Shown: positions 33,640-45,569 of the stretch, piece after piece
Layout: every line of letters starts with the position of its first letter
How positions within the stretch are numbered: position 1 is the stretch's first letter
DNA from: Muscardinus avellanarius
Taxonomy: Eukaryota; Chordata; Mammalia; Rodentia; Gliridae
Assembly: GCA_963383645.1 (NCBI GenBank)
Contig: OY726574.1
Location: forward strand, 60,281,894-60,345,893
Reading direction: 5' to 3'
Length of the DNA stretch: 64,000 nucleotides
Notes under the pieces: model-generated
Seen by the model: only the letters and a program-made list of their open reading frames with translations
What the model was told of the DNA's origin: nothing
Database searches by the model: none
Position numbers and translations under genes: made by a program

Positions 33640-34340
33640 AAATCCCGCACCTCTTTTCATTCAAAGTAACAAAGCAGCCAGGAGGAGGGATGGCGAGGGG
33701 GGTCGTGTTCCCTCAACTGTGCAGACTCAGTGGCGGCCATTAGCAGCCCGACCAGCAAGGCTGTGCAGCTTCCAGTTCCGGTCTCCACCCCAGAATGATG
33801 GCCCGGATGTCGTGGCTTTGAAGATCCTTGCCACGTGTCTTTCCACCCGTCTAAGGAGGAGCGGGAATAAACTTCTGAGCCAACCACAGAAGTGCTGAGC
33901 ACAGGTGGTGGTTGGAATGTTCCTCCCAGATTCCAGGAAAACCAAGCGGAGGACGGCTGTGGAGCCAGGTCCCACGCAGCGCTGTGCCCGCAGTGACCAC
34001 ATGGCCCACTTGCTTGAGCCCCGAGCTGTGTGACCAGACGAGCAGCCGATGGATCAGGAGCTGCAGGTGCGCCCTGGCCGCCTCTTGGGGCACCTTCCCC
34101 CTCGACTGCGTGTCCCAGGAGTCCGAGACGTCTCCTCCCACCCATCTGTACCAGGCCTTACAAGAGTAGATGGATATGCACACCAGCCCCATAGAAGTGA
34201 CTGGGATCTCATCCAGACATCCAGCCCAGGTGAGGGCTCCGAGGTGCAGGGTATAGGGGGAGTTGAGGGTGAGAACAGACCAGGCACCAGGAAACTGAGC
34301 TTTAGAGGCGCGCTTTGGAGTCTTCATCAAGATTAGCAAG
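33640..34340. other. GC-rich unclassified block with long overlapping frames
   Basis: Clearly richer in G+C and CpG than its flanks. Two 162-codon minus frames overlap at 33657-34339, and plus frames of 85-95 codons overlap them. The mutual overlap argues against all of them. No start context, repeat family or domain is recognisable. Possible decayed LTR, CpG-island remnant or noncoding exon. Confidence 0.35.
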
Positions 34341-34616
34341 AAAATGTCAATGTTCTGATATCGGTGAGCTTTGACTTGCCCTTGGGAAAATGGCCTTGGA
34401 TACGAGGGAAAGGCAATCCGCTGTTTGTTGTCTCAGCTCGTTCTGTGGTTGAATAGGACAGTGCGTTGCAAATATTCGTCCCAGGACTTAATTATACTCT
34501 TAAAATTACTGAGGACTTTCAAGACCTTTTGTTCCTAAGAATTGTATCTGTCAGTATTCACTTTCATAGAAATTAAAATGGAAAACCTTTAAAATATCAA
34601 TTATTTAAAATATTAA

Positions 34617-34808
34617 CAGGGCATGATAGCACATACCTGTAATCCCAATACTTGGGAGAGCAAGAAGCAGGATCTCAGGTTTGCGGTCAGCCTCAGCAAT
34701 TTAATGAGATTCTATTTTTTGAAGTTTTTTTGTTTTTGTTTTGTAATACAACTGGGAGTGCCTCAGAAGTAGAATGCCTCTGGATTCAGCCTTCAGCACC
34801 AAAACTGA
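34617..34808 (+). repeat. B1-dID SINE, sense, diverged
   Basis: 'cagggcatgatagcacatac', 'ggtcagcctcagcaatttaa' and an eroded right half 'tgcctctggattcagccttc'. Confidence 0.82.
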
Positions 34809-35169
34809 AAACCTGTGTTTCCAAAATAGAAGAGTGGAGCGCTTTCTTTAATTCATCCTCCCATATCTTTCAAAATTCAGACTGTTGTGATATCACAAAT
34901 TACAGACCCTTAAAGACTGCTCTGTGAACTTCAGGATGACAGTGAAAAAAGTGAATATCATCTTGGCATTTTTGCGAAAATAATTTTGGCTTTGCACACT
35001 TCCTGAAAGGATTTAGTGAACCCAGAGGGTTCATACTTTGAGACCCATTAGTCAGCTCTGAGAGTTGAGCTCATCTCCACAGTAAAGGAGTTCAGGGTGC
35101 TTGACTCTGGCTTTTTTTTTTTTTTAAGCACATCTATAGGTGAGGGTTCTCTGAACAATTGTTACTTTT

Positions 35170-35252
35170 AGGGGGTGGCTGTCGGGGATTGAACCTGAGG
35201 CCTCACGAAAGCTCAGCAGGCACTCTGCCACTGAGCAACACACCTAGCCCTG
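35170..35252 (-). repeat. ID-type element, antisense, central part intact
   Basis: 'ggggattgaacctgaggcct', 'agctcagcaggcactctgcc' and 'actgagcaacacacctagcc' keep the central ID segment. A T-rich linker-like run and 'aaaacaggagttcat' follow, so it may be the right half of an old dimer. Confidence 0.75.
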
Positions 35253-35399
35253 TTTTTAAATTTTTTACCGCAAAACAGGAGTTCATAGGTCTATTGGGTT
35301 TTGACTCTGAGAAGCTGTAGGCGATTCCCTGATGCTAGCGTTCCCAAAGGCTAACAAGAACAAAACTGTTCTGAAGGTCTAGAACACATTATTTGTGTT

Positions 35400-35590
35400 T
35401 CCTGTTGTTTGTCATCTGGATGACATGAGAAGCCACTTGAGCCTGGTAAGCCTTCCTTATCTGTACAATGGGGGCTCATTACTCTTATTTTGCCCACCCA
35501 TCAGGATTGTTATGGTCAAATGAAACAAGATATGTGAAAGCAGTTTGCAAATTTTAAAACACTATGAAAATCTAAACTATTGTTTTCATT
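35400..35590 (+). repeat. MIR, sense
   Basis: 'ccttccttatctgtacaatg', 'gattgttatggtcaaatgaa' and 'gtgaaagcagtttgcaaatt' match the 3' half of MIR. Confidence 0.78.
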
Positions 35591-36069
35591 ATGATTTCTT
35601 TTTACTACAACTCCTGTTACATTACTAGAAAGATGAAAATACCCTAATTTGCTTTCCTCCCCTCTCAACCCGCTGTCCTGTCAAGGGTATGTACGGTAAG
35701 AATAGATGGCCTTCAGCCTTATCTCCCGTCAGGAGCCAGCCTCCCTCGTGTGTTGGCCTGGACCCTGTTTCCTTTGTTCCTTTACTTTTCATGTGAAGAA
35801 AACAAGTCATTTATGGACTTGGAATCTGTAGGCATAAAATGTGCCCTTCTTTCTACTCAGAAACAGAGAACCTAAAAACATGAAACTTAAGTTGCTATTT
35901 CAAAGTGCTGTGGGATTTGAGTTGACCAACATTTCACCTGCCAAAACGCTATAAATATCAAAATACCTCTACTACAAGAAACCTTTCTAATTTGTCTCCA
36001 TAATACATATATTAAATATAGAATGATTTTCACAAATCATACAGAAGAATCTTTTTGGATACTTATTTT

Positions 36070-36460
36070 AAAACTCTGTAATGAGGCCTGATTTGGAGAT
36101 ATATTCATTATTTGCATAATTAAGTAAAGATACGGTTATGAGGGTTGGCCCTAATCCAATATGGCTGGCCTTCTGGAAGGGAGGTATTTGGATAGTAACA
36201 TGCACACCGGGAAAATGCTGCGTGAAGGAAGAGATTGGGGTGATGCTTCAATGAGCCAAGAGATGATAAGGAGTGCCTGAAAGATAAGAGGTAAGTGAGA
36301 GGCATGGACAGATTCCCCACACAGACAGCAGAAATGACTAAACCTGCCCACACCTTGGTCTTGGACTTCTGGCCTTCAAACCAGGAGACAATACGTTTCT
36401 GTTATCCAAGCTGCTCAGATTGTGCCATAATAGCCCCGCCCCCTTGTTCATAGTTTTGCT
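36070..36460 (+). mobile_element. MLT1-type MaLR LTR, 3' part
   Basis: 'ggccctaatccaatatggct', 'cacaccttggtcttggactt' and 'acaatacgtttctgttatcc' follow the MLT1 3' half in order. Confidence 0.8.
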
Positions 36461-37124
36461 TACCGTGCTTTCAGTTACCTGTAGTTAACTGCAGTCTGAA
36501 AATATTAAATTGAAAAATCCAGAAATAAACTGCCTAAGTTTAAATTTGTGTTGGGTGGTAAAGTCTTAGTCTGTTCAGAGGGATGTGAGTAGGTCTTCTG
36601 TCCCGTGTAGCCCTGCCATCTATGCCATCTGTGCATTAGTCACTGCAGCTGTCTTAGTTATCAAATCAGGTGTCAAGATGTCACAGTACGTGTGTTCCGG
36701 CTACCCGTGGGTACTAGGCTAACGCCACATCACAAGGCCTGCACCACTTCCCTCACTTTGTCTCATCATGGAGTTATTGTATCATCTCACACCATCACAA
36801 GAAGGGGAAATAAAGCCAAATACGATATCTTGAGACAGAGATCACATTCATGTAATTTTATTAGAGTATTTATTATAATTGTACTATGTTAATAGCATTT
36901 ATGTTAATTTCTCACTGTGCCTCATTGATAAGTTATATTTTGTGTCAATAAGCTTCCCATTGCTAAGGCCAAAATACATAAACAGCTTTAAGGAGGAAGG
37001 CTTTCTTTTGGCTCACAGTTTTAGGGGTTACAATCCATGGTTGGTTGGATCCATTACTTTGAGCCTGAGAGGCATGGCAGAGAAAAACTTCTTAGCTCAT
37101 GACAGGCAGAAAGGAAAGAGAAAA

Positions 37125-37316
37125 GCTGGTTGTGGGAGTGAATGCCTGTAATCCTAGTACTTGGGAGAGTGAGCCAGAAGGAATCGTAGGGCTGAGGAGA
37201 GTCTCAGTAAGTAGTGAGACTCTCATCAACCTAGAGAGACCCTGTTTCAAAAACAAAAATAAAATAAGGCTGGGGGGATGTACCTTGAACTAGAATTCCC
37301 CTGAGTTCAATTCTTA

Positions 37317-37322
<6 letters not shown>
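37125..37322 (+). repeat. B1-dID SINE, sense, nested in LTR
   Basis: 'gctggttgtgggagtgaatg', 'gagaccctgtttcaaaaaca' and 'cctgagttcaattcttagta'. It interrupts the first LTR segment of the provirus. Confidence 0.85.

Positions 37323-37360
<38 letters not shown>
37323..37360. repeat. (CA)n microsatellite
   Basis: About 19 CA units on the SINE tail. Confidence 0.97.
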
Positions 37361-37361
<1 letters not shown>

Positions 37362-39085
37362 CAAAAAGAGAAAAAATGGGAAGAGATGGGGGAAAAAGAG
37401 AGATAAGGGGATTTGGACAAGAAATCACTTCGAGGACATACCCTCAGTTCCCTATGTGCTTCAGCCATGCTCCACTGCCTACAGCTTCCACCACCTCTCA
37501 GGAGTTCATTCAGCTATACAGGTTGATCCATTGAAGAGGTCAAGGCCCTCATGATTTAATCATTTCCTAAAACCCCCATGACTCAACAAGCTTCATAGGG
37601 GACCAAGCCTTCAACGGATGAGAACATTTCAGATCCAAGCCGTAGCATTCCATCCCTGACCCCCAAAAGCCCATGGCTACCTCAGTGCAAAACGCACTCG
37701 GTCTGTTTCCAGGAGTCTATAGTCTTTTCAGCATCGTTCAAAAGTCCGAGTCCAAAGTTGACTCTGGGACTCAGGCAAACCTTTAGCTGTGAGCCGCTAT
37801 AAAAATTAAAAGAGCAAGTTGCAAACTTCTATGTACAATGGTAAAACAGGCGCAGGGTAAACATTTCTCTTCTAAAATGAAGGTTGGGAACAGAGAAAGG
37901 AGGAGTGGGGCCAAAGCAAGATGGAACTTCTGTAGCTCCACACTTGGCACCTGGGGCACATAATGCCAAGTTGTGACTCCGGAAGTAACTGAAGGTCCCT
38001 ATGGCACTGTGGGCTATAGCCCATGGGCTGCTTTGTTGGACTGGTTCTGCTTTCTACCTGTAGCTCTCCTAGCAGATATTCCTTGTACTATCATCTCTAA
38101 TGCCCCGGGGTCTCCATTGCAACTTCACTTGGTCCCACTTTAAATGAGCACCTTTTCTGACCAGATGGCAAGTTTTTCAAATCTTTCTGCTCAGCTTTCT
38201 GCTCATGATCATCACAGTAAATTAGATAAGAGCCACCACTAATCTTCATGCCACTGCCTGAATATTGTGCTGCTTTGAAACTTCCTCCACCAGATTAATA
38301 AGGCCGTCATCTTTAAATTTAGCTTCACACAAAGCCTAGCAAGTTCTTTGCCAGAATCTGACACATGTGGCCTTTCATCCAATTCTGAAAAGATTTCTTT
38401 TTCCCATTTGGAATCTCATGAGCAGTCTTTACTGTTTCGATTTCTATCAGCTCTCTGGTTTTCCAAGTTTACAATTCAGAATCCCACTGAATTGATTCCA
38501 TCCCCAGCATGCATTGCCTGGCCTCCAAGGGCTCCTTTTGAAATCAAGGTGGATACTCTATGACCTCATAACTCTAGCATTTTCCATTTCTGTCTACAAC
38601 ATTAGGGTTTTTCCACCTGCATCTTTAGACTTTTCCAAATTTTTCCAACAGATCAGTCCCAAGGACTTTTGAACCACAGAGTTAGATATAGTCACAGCAA
38701 TGCCTCCACTGTGTGTACCAAATTTCTGTTAGCATTTCATTTCTATGTCCATATGGCCAACTTCAAGAAAGGTTCTATTTTTGCAGAGAAAGAGAGAGGT
38801 GGGGGGGGAGAAAACGCATGCTCACATGAGTGAGTGCATATGCCAAAGACAAGAAATACCATTCTAGGGCATGCCTTCATTGAGTTATGTCCTCTAGCCA
38901 TGCCCCACTGCCTAGAATTTCCAACAGCTCTCAGTGTATCTATCAAGGGAATGTCTACTGATGAGGTCAGAGCCCTCATGAACTAATTCCTTCCCAAAAG
39001 CCCCCTCTTAAACGTTGCTGCATTGGTGACCAAGTTTTCAAAACATGAGACTCTGAAGGACATTCAAGATCCATACTGAGGCATA

Positions 39086-41290
39086 CTGTGTCGTGGGATG
39101 TTTATACACTCTAGAAAAAAACACAGTGTTAATAAACATTTGCATTTACAGTGGATAACTAATTAAATTGATTCTTCTGTATAGCTTGTTAAAATCATTC
39201 TATACTTACCTATACATAACATGCATAGTTTTATACTAGCTGGTTTCAGGCATCCACTGGGGTTTTGGAATGTACCCTCATGAATAATGGCAGAAGGCTG
39301 TGGTTTCTTATGGCAAACAAATACATCCTCTCACTAGGAAGTAAAGACAAGTGACTGGATAGGTTGGGGCACAAAGAGCAATCTCTCCTGTACTTTCATT
39401 GTCTACTACTAAAATCCTGCTGCTTCTTCCAGATTGAGTCCAGAAGCCACAAAGACCTTCCCAGTCTTCTGGTCAGAGATCCTTATTTCCCTTTTTGTGC
39501 TCTTAACTTAAAGAGAAAGCACATTTCCCTAAATCATTCTCCCCACTACAATATATTCTGTCATTGAAACTAGACCTATCTTGCTAATTATACGTAAATC
39601 TTGCTCTTATATTTTAGTTAATCTTTTATCAGTGCCCCCACCCACTCAATTCCACAGGTTTTGAAGGCAAGAGATGTCTTACATTTGGGGTGCTAGTGTT
39701 GAGTGCAATTCTGGCATGGAAAATGGAAATTATAGTAAATAACATGCATGCTCAGTAAATATTTGAGACACTGAAATAATTTTTCACGTAACCATTTTCT
39801 CATTTAATTATACTGAGAAGAAAACTTTCAGAGTAAGAGGAACTTTTTAGAGTAAGAGGAACCTTTTAGAGTAGAAGTAAAATCAGCTGGATGACCGAAG
39901 GTAAATACCCAGAAATTATTTTGTTGTTATTGAGGTTTGTAGAAAAGGAAGTTGTGGCAAAAAAAAGTCAGCCTGGGGATCTTAAGGAATGTAAGGCACA
40001 GAGCCATGTAAACTAATTTTGTGATGTTGAAGTACGGATGGGATTTGGATTCGTAGCTTTGAGAGCTTCACAAGTGCTGAAAGCAGGAAGTTGGGCCATG
40101 TTGGGAATCCTGGCTATTATAGAAGGAAGGAAGATATGGCTATAAGGCCAGAACAGACTAGAGCTGGGGTTTGTTTGGGTTTTTGAAAGGATGAAGGGGA
40201 ATAACAGAAAACGGAACCAAAGAATTGCTTCTGCCTAGCTACTGGTCAGGTGGGAGGAACCGGGACTACAGTAGTGGATGTTTCCCTTCTTAAAAAGTCT
40301 ACTCTTGCTCTAAGATTCTCCTTTATAAGACCGTCTAAATTATATTATTTCCCAAGATAAGAGAATTTTTACTTTGCTCAAGAGTCTCTGTCTTAATAAC
40401 ACAAGGAATTTTTCTTTCTTTTTTCATTGTTTTTGTAATGGCTAGATAATAGGCATCCTAATTTTAAAAAGAAATTACATTCAAAGATATTTTTTCATTG
40501 CATAGTTTCATTGAGCACAATAATACCCCTGTTACTAATCCTTGAAATGTAAATGAGTTTCAATATGTTTTTTAATTTTAGAATGGCTAGTCCTTCGAAG
40601 GAGAGAAGGCAGCTGGTAGTAGGAGGAGCATGGACCAGCCACAAGAAATACAAGATACTGCCATTTTCATTTGGCTATTTTCTCAAACTACTGCCAAAGC
40701 AGGTGGTTGACCAGAGCATGAAGCCTACAGTAGTATAACATCACTAATTTTTTTTTCAAAGATGTAGACTCTAGTCATGTGTCACTGCACAAAATCCCTG
40801 CCATGACGGAAGTTCTCTGGCTTTCACGTGTGTCTACTACAGGTGTGTCCTAGAATTGTGGCTTGTGAGTTCACCTGTGAACCTTCAGAAGTTGGTCTGG
40901 GAGCAGTACTCCTCCAAACATCCAGGAGCCAGACTGTGTGCTGTGTGAAAACGTGAGGTTTTTCCAAATAAAATGAAATACAATAATCTTCATGAAAGAA
41001 AATGTCAAGAAACCCGCAACTTTTATTAACTTAGCTGATGCGTTTTTGCCATTAAAGTAACTAAAAGATTAGGAAAAACTTCTTCCCCCATCCAGACATA
41101 CATGTACACAGAGTTATAATTCATACATATATACACACGCATATACATATGTTCAAATGACAGGGATCTGTTTGTGAATCACTGGAGTTATTGTATATTT
41201 AACCTGTCTAATGATTATTAACTTTCCTTGATCCTTGCAGTGAAATGAGTCTTCTTTTACATGACTTTTAAGAATATGTTTAGATATTTA
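39086..41290. other. Unique AT-rich stretch; one weak exon-like signal
   Basis: No repeat assigned apart from a 19-bp imperfect tandem duplication (agagtaagaggaacttttt) at 39831-39869. The exon-like signal at 40582-40702 is treated in the findings. Confidence 0.45.
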
Positions 41291-41434
41291 TTTTGTACTG
41301 GGGATTGAGCCCAGTGGCTTCCACCTCTAAGCTCCACCTCCAGTCCTACTTTTTTTTCTTTTTTTAGAGTCTTGCTAGATTGTTGATTTTGGCTTCAAAC
41401 CAACAATCCTCCTGTCTCAGCCTCCCAAGGATTG
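41291..41434 (-). repeat. B1-dID SINE, antisense, truncated
   Basis: 'tactggggattgagcccagt', 'ctaagctccacctccagtcc' and a B1 half ending 'cagcctcccaaggattgg'. Confidence 0.85.
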
Positions 41435-41589
41435 GAATTTTTCTTGCCATTATTCAGAGATTTTTTAAATTGCCATATGCTTAACTTCGTAGGATTTTTT
41501 AAATATAGGATTTGACTACAGAAAGAACAGGAGCTGGTGTGGTAAGATTTACCATAACCAAAGTGTCAAAGTTCAACTGAGGCAGGAGA

Positions 41590-41810
41590 GTGTAATAATT
41601 AAGTATGTGAACTTTGGGTAAGCCAAAATCTAATTTTATCCTCTGTTATTCCTGAGCTGTGCAACTTGAAAAGTTACTAAATCTCTCTGTGCCTCAAATT
41701 CTTCTTTAGTGAAATTGTGGCAGCAGCTACCTCATCTGGTTATAAGATTAAATTAATGTTTATAAAGTACTGTGAATAGTGCTTACATAGTAGATTCAAA
41801 ATGAACGTGA
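41590..41810 (+). repeat. MIR, sense, near full length
   Basis: 'gtgtaataattaagtatgtg', 'gagctgtgcaacttgaaaag', 'ctctctgtgcctcaaattct' and 'gcttacatagtagattcaaa' follow MIR from end to end. Confidence 0.88.
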
Positions 41811-42538
41811 CATAAAATTTTTCCTATAATTAGTTTTAAAAGATATTCAGATAGAATTTCTGCCGTGCATTTTTTGATAAACATTAAATAGCTAAATTAT
41901 CATTTAGGATAGGTATTATGAAAAACTGTGATCCTTATTTTGGGTTTTGATCAAGAAGGGGTTATGAGAATAAGTCCAGTCAGTCTAAAAAGCTCTTTAT
42001 ATTTCCCATATCAGGGCAAGAGCAAGGGTCAGGTGTCACAGACCCTGTTGAGAAGTTTCTGAGTATTGGGAAGACACTGAATGAAGAGACAAGAGGAGGA
42101 GAGCATTAATTTCTGCTTTGGGGACTCCAAGGGACGTGGAGGCACCAATCTGAACGCCCCTGAGGTATGTATCTAAGTGGTAGGGATGTGGACAGAAGCA
42201 ACAAAATTACTTGTGAAAAATAGCTGACTGTACAACACAGTACTATTGCAAGGCTCTCACTCAGCAAATTGGGGAAAGCAAATGATCAGTGTTTTGACTT
42301 GAAACTGTGTTTCTCATCTGGTATAATGTTGGCCAAATTCCCCTCCTCTGCTGAATTTAATGGCTGATGAGGCTGAACTTTTAGGAGCGTGCAGGTCCAG
42401 GGGCTGAGATCGCCACAGAGGTGAGGGTTGCATCAGCTACCCACGCCAGTGAGGTAAAGCTGCTTGCACAAGCAAGGTCTCAGCTGCCTACCTACGTTCA
42501 TGTCAACTGACTTTCCGAGCAAAGCTCAATTTAACATG

Positions 42539-42600
42539 CTCAGTACAACACTGTTCTTCCAGTGGTGAGCTCAGGACAACGCTGTTCTTACAGTGGTGAG
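42539..42600 (+). repeat. 31-bp tandem duplication
   Basis: Units 42539-42569 and 42570-42600 differ at three positions. Both contain 'cagtggtgag'. Confidence 0.95.
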
Positions 42601-42913
42601 CCTTCCTAGAACTCGGGGATAATCTTCTGTGTCCGTTTCTAGGTTCTGCTTCACTGATACTGCAGACGAAGTGCTTTCTGCTCCTCAGCCTTATGAGCAA
42701 AGAAGTCTTATTTTGGAAATACCAAGATCAGTGGCTTGTTTTATAAAACTGTTCGGTGACCTAAGTTCTGCCTCTGATTTTCGAGTTCGAAATTTGTTTT
42801 CATTCTTCCTGCCATATTAGCTTTATAAACAATTCTGATTCTGTAATTTAAAATTTGATCTTCAAAGAAAAAAAGTAAAACAAATCAAATAAATAATTAA
42901 AATTTGATCTTCA

Positions 42914-43094
42914 GCTGGGCGTGGTGGCGCATGCTTGTAATCCTCATGCTTGGGAGGCAGAGACAGGAGGATCACGTAGGTTCAAAGCCAGCCGCGCTGG
43001 CTTAAGAGACTGTTTCCAAATAAAAATATATAAAATAGGTCTGAGAGTATAGCCTGGAAGATTATATATGTATGTATATACACATATATATATA

Positions 43095-43149
<55 letters not shown>

Positions 43150-43207
43150 TAGGTCTGGGAGTGTAGCCCAGAGGTAGAAGGGTTTCTAGGAACCCCAGTA
43201 CTACCAA
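42914..43207 (+). repeat. B1-dID SINE, variant subfamily, split by microsatellite
   Basis: 'gctgggcgtggtggcgcatg', 'agccgcgctggcttaagaga'. The right half starts twice ('ggtctgagagtatagcctgg' and 'ggtctgggagtgtagcccag') with a TA/TG tract between. TSD aaaatttgatcttca lies on both sides. Confidence 0.94.
43066..43148. repeat. (TATG)n/(TG)n microsatellite inside a SINE
   Basis: TATA-rich start then about 23 TG units, between two copies of the first part of the dID half. Confidence 0.95.
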
Positions 43208-43284
43208 AAAATTTGATCTTCATATATCTGGATCTGGGAGCATGATTTGTTATTTATGGTCCTATTTGAATCATTAATTTTATA

Positions 43285-43640
43285 AATCTTAGTTATAAGA
43301 TGGCTTCCAAAGAGCATTTTAAAATAGTTCCCAGTTATACTTTTCTACATGTAATCAAGAGTTTGTCATTTGATGACAGCAAATATGTTTTAGCTTTCAT
43401 TAAATTATGGAAAATCTAAAAGATATACTAAGTATAGGGAATAGTATAACGAATAATTCCTTCCACCTTTCAACAAATTTCAGCTCATAACTAATTTTAC
43501 CTGTTACCATTTACTCGTATCCCCTCCATCCCCCTGTTATTTTGATGCAAATCCCAGAAAACATATAACATGATTTGTAACTATTTCTAGCTAGACCCTT
43601 TCAGACAGATACTGTTCTCTTTGTTATCACCATCCATCAC
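43285..43640 (-). mobile_element. Probable ancient L1 fragment, antisense
   Basis: 'tttgatgcaaatcccagaaa' and 'acatataacatgatttgtaa' with neighbouring text resemble L1M 3' UTR in antisense. The match is partial. Confidence 0.45.
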
Positions 43641-43711
43641 TCTAGCTCTTCAATAGTCATCTTTTGCATCATTCTTTGTTCTGAAATTATTCTGTCAGAT
43701 AGCTTTTTGTT

Positions 43712-43897
43712 TTCTTGTTTGGGGGGAAGGGCATGGGGGATTAAAAGCCAGGGCTTCTAGTCTTATTTTATTTTGTATCTTGACACAGGATCGCACTAAG
43801 TTGCCGAGGGCCTCTGTAAGTTGCTGGCCGCATGCCTGCCAGCCTTCTGTCTCAGCTTCCCAGGTACTGGGATCCCAGGAATGGGCCACGGCGTCGT
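43712..43897 (-). repeat. B1-dID SINE, antisense, diverged
   Basis: 'cacaggatcgcactaagttg', 'tctgtctcagcttcccaggt' and 'actgggatcccaggaatggg'. The right half is eroded. Confidence 0.8.
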
Positions 43898-44079
43898 ACT
43901 TGCAGTTTTCTTTTCATTTATGATTACAAATTAAATGTTTTCCAAATTTAAAACTTTAAACTATGTGTGTTTATATTTAAAATGTGAAGTTTTTTTGTTT
44001 TATAGGCACAATATATTTGGCTTATATTTTTATTGAACATAATAAAATCTACCTTTTAATTGTGGGTTCAGATTAATCA

Positions 44080-45130
44080 TTTTATGTAATTGTATATATG
44101 TTTGGGGATAAGTCGGTCATCTTGGTATTTGTCCCTTCTCCTCTATGTGATTTCTTTTCTTTCTTTCCTGTGGATTAACCGAGTTTTCATTCTCTTGATG
44201 TTTCCCAGTTTGTCTCTGATGTTGATCTGTTCATCATGTCTCTCATTTCCAGGGACTTCTATATGGTTCACAATAGTATATTGTAAATTATAAAACTTTA
44301 TGTACGACTTCAGAACCTTGCCACAGTGTATGTTTGTCTCAAATAACAGTATGTGGTAATAATTTATTTTCAAAAGTTATCTTTTTAAGAGATTAAAAAT
44401 GTGAAAAATACCTTTTTGTTTGCATGTCTGTGACCATTTCTGGCACTCTTCATTCCTTGTAGTTGACTTAAATTTACATTTGATATCATTTTTATTTTGC
44501 CTTAGAAAATGTTATTATCAGTGCTTAAGTACAGATCTACTGGAGAGAATTTTTTTTAATTTGTATATTTCTAGAAAACAATTCATCTTCCATTCTGATG
44601 GCTCGGTAAGGACATTTACGTTGGCATGGTTTTAAAATGTTCATTGCTGTATAGATGTCTTGCCATTTTCTTTTTACTTGCAAAGTGTCCCATGAAAATT
44701 CTGACATAATTTTGTCTGTGTTTCTTTTTATGCAATTTGTCATTTTCCTCGGCCGCTTTTGAGATCTTTCCCTTGTTTTCAGAAGCTTGATGATGCTAGG
44801 ATTTGATGTCGGTCTTTATGTTTCTTTTGATTTTCCTTGAGCTCCTTGGATCAATGGCTCATCACTTCATTCAACTGGAATATTTTCTGTCCTTCAGGTC
44901 ACCTCTGGGACCAAGATTGCGCATGACATTTCTTCAAGGTCCTGGTGCTATAATATTTTTTTTCAGTCATTTTTGTCTCTGAGTTTCACTGAGAAGGATC
45001 CTACTACTGTCTTCTAGGTCACTGTTATTTTCCTCTCCAGTGTGCAATCTGCTGTTATTTTCAACCATTATAAGTTTCATTTCAGACATTGTAATTTTCA
45101 TCTTTAGTAGTCTTATTTAGGCCTGTTTTG
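44080..45130 (-). mobile_element. Ancient L1M internal/3' sequence, antisense
   Basis: 'cttgttttcagaagcttgat', 'gatgctaggatttgatgtcg', 'ccttcaggtcacctctggga' and 'cagacattgtaattttcatc' follow L1M antisense text in order over about 400 bp. Earlier parts are less clear. Confidence 0.7.
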
Positions 45131-45299
45131 TCATCCCACTTCTCTTCTGTACTGTCATGTTACCCAGTATCGTCTTATACATCTGGAGCACTGTAGTGTT
45201 GCATAGAAAACCTTCTTCCCATATTTTTACACCTCCCAGTATGCCATTGGTTAGACAGTTAGACGCGGAATGGCTGAGGTCAAAGAGAAATGCGTGCCT

Positions 45300-45569
45300 T
45301 GACATTGTGACAGAAATCACAAAATTTACCTTTACAAGGTTTGTGCCATTATGAATTCCCACCAACAATACTTGGCTTGGTTCTCCAAGAACAAGTTCAC
45401 ATATTTCAGATTTTCAAATTTTTGTCAACATATTCATTGAGAAATACCTAATTATAGTTTAATTTGCATTTCTCTTATTGTAAGGGAAGTTGATTGTCTT
45501 TTTTATACTTAAGAACTATTTGTATATCTTTCTCTAATGTACCTGTTAATATATTTAGCCCTTTTTCTT
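45300..45569 (-). mobile_element. Ancient L1 3' region, antisense
   Basis: 'atgaattcccaccaacaata' and 'tttaatttgcatttctctta' are standard antisense L1 text. A SINE interrupts it at 45570. Confidence 0.72.

Larger units (their letters stand above)
36940..39085 (-). mobile_element. Degraded MaLR-type provirus, antisense
   Basis: Two related LTR-like segments (36940-37657 and about 38740-39085) enclose an internal region whose text at 37735-37870 ('gtccgagtccaaagttgact', 'acctttagctgtgagccgct') resembles MaLR internal sequence. Both LTR segments share 'agccatgc(t/c)ccactgcct' and a 'gccctcatga...taat...tttccc/ttccca' block. The internal region carries no usable frame. The element is non-coding and old. 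Confidence 0.7.

Noticed and set aside
33657..34339. Two 162-codon minus frames as a possible gene
   Set aside because: They overlap each other in different frames and also overlap plus-strand frames. GC-rich DNA poor in stops explains this better. Kept only as an unclassified block.
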